A DNA stretch of 64,000 bases from Paenibacillus xylanexedens. Lineage in GTDB: Bacteria; Bacillota; Bacilli; Paenibacillales; Paenibacillaceae. Made by a program: the position numbers and the translations under genes. Location of the stretch: positions 310,001 to 374,000 of the forward strand of contig NZ_VEIO01000001.1 in the NCBI RefSeq assembly GCF_007680605.1, given 5' to 3'. Shown piece after piece: positions 61,558-64,000 of this stretch; the stretch's first letter is position 1, and each line of letters starts with the position of its first letter. The notes beneath the pieces were generated by a model. The model saw only the letters and a program-made list of their open reading frames with translations. It was not told the DNA's origin and made no database searches.

Positions 61558-62196
61558 TTAATAAATCAGGGATGAGTTGGTCTGTACAGGAAGATGTAAG
61601 GCACCGATTCGTTGCAGATGTTGCACAATCTCTTGAACGGCTTCCTCAATACTGCATTGTTCGGTATCAATGACGAATGAAGGAGAGGTTGGGATATCAT
61701 AGGGAGCAGATATGCCAGTAAAATGAGGAATTTCACCTTTGCGAGCTTTTTTGTAGAGACCCTTGGGATCACGCCGCTCACATTCTTCAATAGAACAACG
61801 AACATAGACCTCGATGAAATCCTCCGGTTCAAACAGCTGCCTGACCATCTCCCGATCCTGTGCGTGAGGGGAAATAAATGCCGAAAGCACAAGCAGTCCC
61901 GCATCTACCATCAACTTGCTTACTTCTCCGATGCGACGCAGGTTTTCCTGCCGATCTGCAGCGGTGAAGCCAAGATCCCGATTCAATCCATGCCGTACGT
62001 TATCACCATCCAGCACATAACAGCGGACACCTTGTTCATGCAAGGTTCTCTCTAGCGCAAAGGCAATGGAGGACTTACCCGCCCCGGATAAACCTGTAAA
62101 CCATATCGTGCGACTACGGTGTCCGTTGTTATTCTCCCGATCCTGCCGATTTAAACTCGATGCTTGCCAAGTAATATGACGATCTTCCTTCGACAT
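61558..62196 (-). CDS. cysC: Adenylylsulfate (APS) kinase
   Basis: 212 residues. P-loop [37 protein letters not shown] and [12 protein letters not shown] are diagnostic for CysC. It phosphorylates APS to PAPS. No ATP sulfurylase or PAPS reductase gene is next to it, so this copy is not in an assimilatory cys operon. It is convergent with the lasso operon whose first gene needs PAPS, so its likely job is to supply the sulfate donor; this is inferred from position. AAGAGGTGG precedes the ATG. Confidence 0.94.
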   Translation of the reverse strand: MSKEDRHITWQASSLNRQDRENNNGHRSRTIWFTGLSGAGKSSIAFALERTLHEQGVRCYVLDGDNVRHGLNRDLGFTAADRQENLRRIGEVSKLMVDAGLLVLSAFISPHAQDREMVRQLFEPEDFIEVYVRCSIEECERRDPKGLYKKARKGEIPHFTGISAPYDIPTSPSFVIDTEQCSIEEAVQEIVQHLQRIGALHLPVQTNSSLIY

Positions 62197-62346
62197 GTTA
62201 TACCACCTCTTTTCAACTGATCCTATGTATAATATTTTAACATATTTTCTAGATTATAGACTATGAAAATTCTCTGCCAAAGAAGCGTGAACCATCTGTA
62301 TATGGGGTATAGATGTTATACACAGAGAGAGCAGGAGGACAAGATC

Positions 62347-62754
62347 ATGAGTGACAACATTCAAAATATTCAGGTAGGGTTCAACTGCCCTGATTGCGGG
62401 CAGGAAGTGAACACTTATTTCATGCAACAACAGGTGAACACGGTTCGCTGCGAGGGTTGCAATCGGGCTTATACACTCATGAAACCGACGATCGGAGATG
62501 AAATTTTGCTGGATTGGGAACAGGAGGCTCTGTATCATAAATTGCGTGCAGAACGCTCTGAAAAGGACAACCATAACATGTCAGCCCTCATCATCAAAGT
62601 GATAGAGCTTCTGACCTGGCGGGATCAGGGAGACGGTCAGACTCGTGCAATCCAGACGGTAAAAGATTGGCTGGCTACCAGCGGTAAACCTCAGACTTTG
62701 CTTGAGCTTTTCCATCAACCAACGCAGTCCTCACGCGAGAATAAACGGATGTAG
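62347..62754 (+). CDS. Small zinc-ribbon protein of unknown function
   Basis: 135 residues from the ATG at 62347 after GCAGGAGGAC. The N-terminus has a Cys4 zinc-ribbon pattern, CPDCGQ...CEGCN (residues 14-38). The rest is helical and polar without a recognised domain. Possibly DNA- or RNA-binding, but no evidence beyond the zinc ribbon. Confidence 0.7.
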   Translation: MSDNIQNIQVGFNCPDCGQEVNTYFMQQQVNTVRCEGCNRAYTLMKPTIGDEILLDWEQEALYHKLRAERSEKDNHNMSALIIKVIELLTWRDQGDGQTRAIQTVKDWLATSGKPQTLLELFHQPTQSSRENKRM

Positions 62755-62765
62755 CGCTAATGATT

Positions 62766-62795
62766 ACATAATATAGACACTCTTGTGGCATATTA
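62766..62795 (+). promoter_or_regulatory. Candidate sigma-G/F promoter of pdaA
   Basis: ACATA (62766-62770), 18 bp, CATATTA (62789-62795): -10 matches CATNNTA, -35 four of five. Fits forespore expression of pdaA. Confidence 0.5.
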
Positions 62796-62853
62796 CCTGA
62801 AGGTGTTTGTGGACCATTAACAAACTGAAATTTCAGGGACAGGAGCGGATAAC

Positions 62854-63633
62854 ATGAAGCGAACGATGCTATATCTGCTGCTCGGCTTGTTTACCATTAG
62901 CATGCTGGCATCACAGGCAGAGGCATCTCCCATCAACGGAGCATACCACTTTGGCTTTAAGAAAAGTCAGAATGGCGAACTGCCTTCCATTGATCAGGAA
63001 GGTTTTAAGTCTATTTTGGAGCAAAATCATGCCATTTTCTTGGGGGATACCAAACAAAAGGAACTGTATCTGACTTTCGATAATGGCTATGAGAATGGGT
63101 TCACACCTGCAATACTGGATGTGTTACGAGCGAAGAAGGTGCCGGCAGCTTTCTTTGTTACAGGACATTATTTGAAGGATCAGCCGGATCTTGTCAAACG
63201 TATGGCTGCCGAAGGGCACATTGTCGGGAACCATTCCTGGAGCCATCCGGACATGACTCGAATTTCCAATACACAAATTAAAGAGGAACTCGAAAAAGTG
63301 AAATCTGAAGTGCACCGTCTTACGGGGCAACAGGCTACATTTTTGCGTCCACCTCGCGGTATTTTCAACAATCGTACACTTGCCGAGAGTTATGCTCAGG
63401 GGTATGTCAATGTGTTCTGGTCTGTAGCCTATAAGGATTGGGACACGAATGTACAGCGTGGTGCACAATATGCTCATCAACAGGTGTTGAAACAGCTTCA
63501 TCCAGGGGCTGTCATCTTGCTACACTCCGTTTCGAAAGACAATACGGAGGCACTTGGAGCAATCATTGATGAGGCACGCAAGCAAGGTTATGCATTCAAA
63601 AGTCTGGACGATCTGAAAACCAGGACCTATTAA
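62854..63633 (+). CDS. pdaA: Delta-lactam-biosynthetic de-N-acetylase
   Basis: 259 residues with a signal peptide (MLYLLLGLFTISMLASQAEA). NodB polysaccharide deacetylase domain: TFDNGYENG (catalytic Asp and first metal ligand), HSWSHPDM (metal-binding His pair), RPPRG and LLHS. Starts after ACAGGAGCGG. PdaA deacetylates muramic acid so that muramic delta-lactam, the spore cortex signature needed for germination, can form. The TFDNGYENG motif and length point to PdaA rather than a chitin or wall deacetylase. Confidence 0.94.
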   Translation: MKRTMLYLLLGLFTISMLASQAEASPINGAYHFGFKKSQNGELPSIDQEGFKSILEQNHAIFLGDTKQKELYLTFDNGYENGFTPAILDVLRAKKVPAAFFVTGHYLKDQPDLVKRMAAEGHIVGNHSWSHPDMTRISNTQIKEELEKVKSEVHRLTGQQATFLRPPRGIFNNRTLAESYAQGYVNVFWSVAYKDWDTNVQRGAQYAHQQVLKQLHPGAVILLHSVSKDNTEALGAIIDEARKQGYAFKSLDDLKTRTY

Positions 63634-63732
63634 CGATCAAATAAAGCAGGTAAGACGAGCATGTATTAAGTTAGTTTTAGTTGAGGCCTGGGTATCAAAG
63701 AAATAAGCTTGTTTAGTTGTCATCTGCAACCC

Positions 63733-63777
63733 AATAAAGGACATGCCTAGCAACCTGCTGAGCATGCCCTTTATTTG
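63733..63777. terminator. Bidirectional terminator between pdaA and the DegV-family gene
   Basis: 14-bp arms starting AATAAAGG and ending CCTTTATT, one mismatch; A- and T-rich edges on both strands. Confidence 0.85.
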
Positions 63778-63791
63778 TTGTTACCATTCGT

Positions 63792-64000
63792 CTAATGAAT
63801 CGTGTTATAGATTATTCCGGTCGTTTTGGGTCCGCAATGACTGCAAATGACACAACCCGCCGTAGTTAATTCTACACGCGCTCCGGTTTGCTCCTGCAGC
63901 GTTTTTTTCAGGTTTAACGCATCTTCCTCAGCCATGGTATGAACAACAATGATTAAATCCCGATCAATCTGTTCTTTATTGCTGAGCGTGTTTTGAAGCA
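63792..64000 (-). CDS. DegV-family protein, C-terminal fragment
   Basis: Only the last 68 codons and the stop are in the window; the 5' end lies beyond the right edge. The visible part, VHTMAEEDALNLKKTLQEQ followed by AGCVICSHCGPKTTGIIY, resembles the end of DegV fatty-acid-binding proteins (their usual motif is VIGTHxGPG). DegV proteins present fatty acids to the FakA kinase. The CSHCGPK variation adds two cysteines. Moderate confidence because of the fragment. Confidence 0.65.
   Translation of the reverse strand, partial: LQNTLSNKEQIDRDLIIVVHTMAEEDALNLKKTLQEQTGARVELTTAGCVICSHCGPKTTGIIYNTIH

Noticed and set aside
1-64000. CRISPR array, tRNA or rRNA gene, prophage or insertion sequence
   Set aside because: No regularly spaced repeats, no cloverleaf with a CCA end, no rRNA stretches, no integrase or transposase reading frame seen.

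Overview
The window looks like chromosomal DNA of an endospore-forming Paenibacillus, probably of the xylan-degrading P. amylolyticus/pabuli type; this is inferred from gene content and protein style, and no 16S gene is present. Pointers are the ytxC-T-box-thrS arrangement, spore genes (a SASP-like gene with a sigma-G promoter, prkA, yhbH, spoVR, pdaA), liaFSR, Firmicute GlnR and cre sites, LplB/YtcP/LplA-type sugar transporters, a large modular GH10 xylanase and a paeninodin-type lasso-peptide operon. Nearly every gene is intact and separated by clear intrinsic terminators. I saw no tRNA, rRNA, insertion sequence or CRISPR array.

Region by region: 1-1364 (minus) carries the end of a khtTU K+/H+ antiporter locus and a small membrane protein. 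1598-4889 is ytxC, a threonine T-box and thrS. 5057-6179 holds a 3D-domain exported protein and a SASP-like gene. 6438-9187 is the liaFSR envelope-stress operon, followed by a membrane HtrA protease and an MprAB-like two-component pair. 13329-19902 is housekeeping: ispH, aroF, a GlnR-boxed glnA, serC, trmL and an AbrB paralogue with a zinc-finger tail. 20039-29167 is a beta-lactamase-fold hydrolase and a divergent hemicellulose-use operon (esterase, two permeases, binding lipoprotein, GH3, LacI regulator) with two LacI-type operators at its promoter. 29324-38734 mixes small membrane proteins, a phosphodiester glycosidase, an orphan response regulator, an aminotransferase, an azoreductase, a DUF2161 protein, the PrkA kinase and a compact globin-coupled sensor. 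38876-46311 has a second LacI regulator, a cre-controlled GH10 xylanase and an MHYT-PAS-GGDEF-EAL c-di-GMP protein.

46327-48468 is an AT-rich insert of three co-directional genes: a HipA/CtkA-like kinase, a protein with a HipA-N1-like (HipS-like) front and a HIRAN-like back, and a 51-residue acidic protein. It lies between two copies of a 16-bp terminator-derived sequence, so it looks like a recently acquired split-HipA module without a HipB-type DNA-binding partner. spoVR and yhbH follow on the minus strand, then an MFS permease.

53189-61433 is an eight-gene, translationally coupled lasso-peptide operon: sulfotransferase, cyclase, 45-residue precursor, HPr-kinase-like kinase, PqqD-like B1, B2 peptidase, nucleotidyltransferase and ABC exporter. 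A convergent cysC (APS kinase, which makes PAPS, the sulfate donor) lies directly behind it. Precursor, kinase and nucleotidyltransferase match the known phosphorylated and glycosylated paeninodin/pseudomycoidin type. The sulfotransferase, together with cysC and a tail tyrosine in an acidic context, predicts a sulfated lasso peptide. This and the split-HipA insert are the two most promising systems in the window. The window ends with a zinc-ribbon protein, pdaA and the 3' end of a DegV-family gene.
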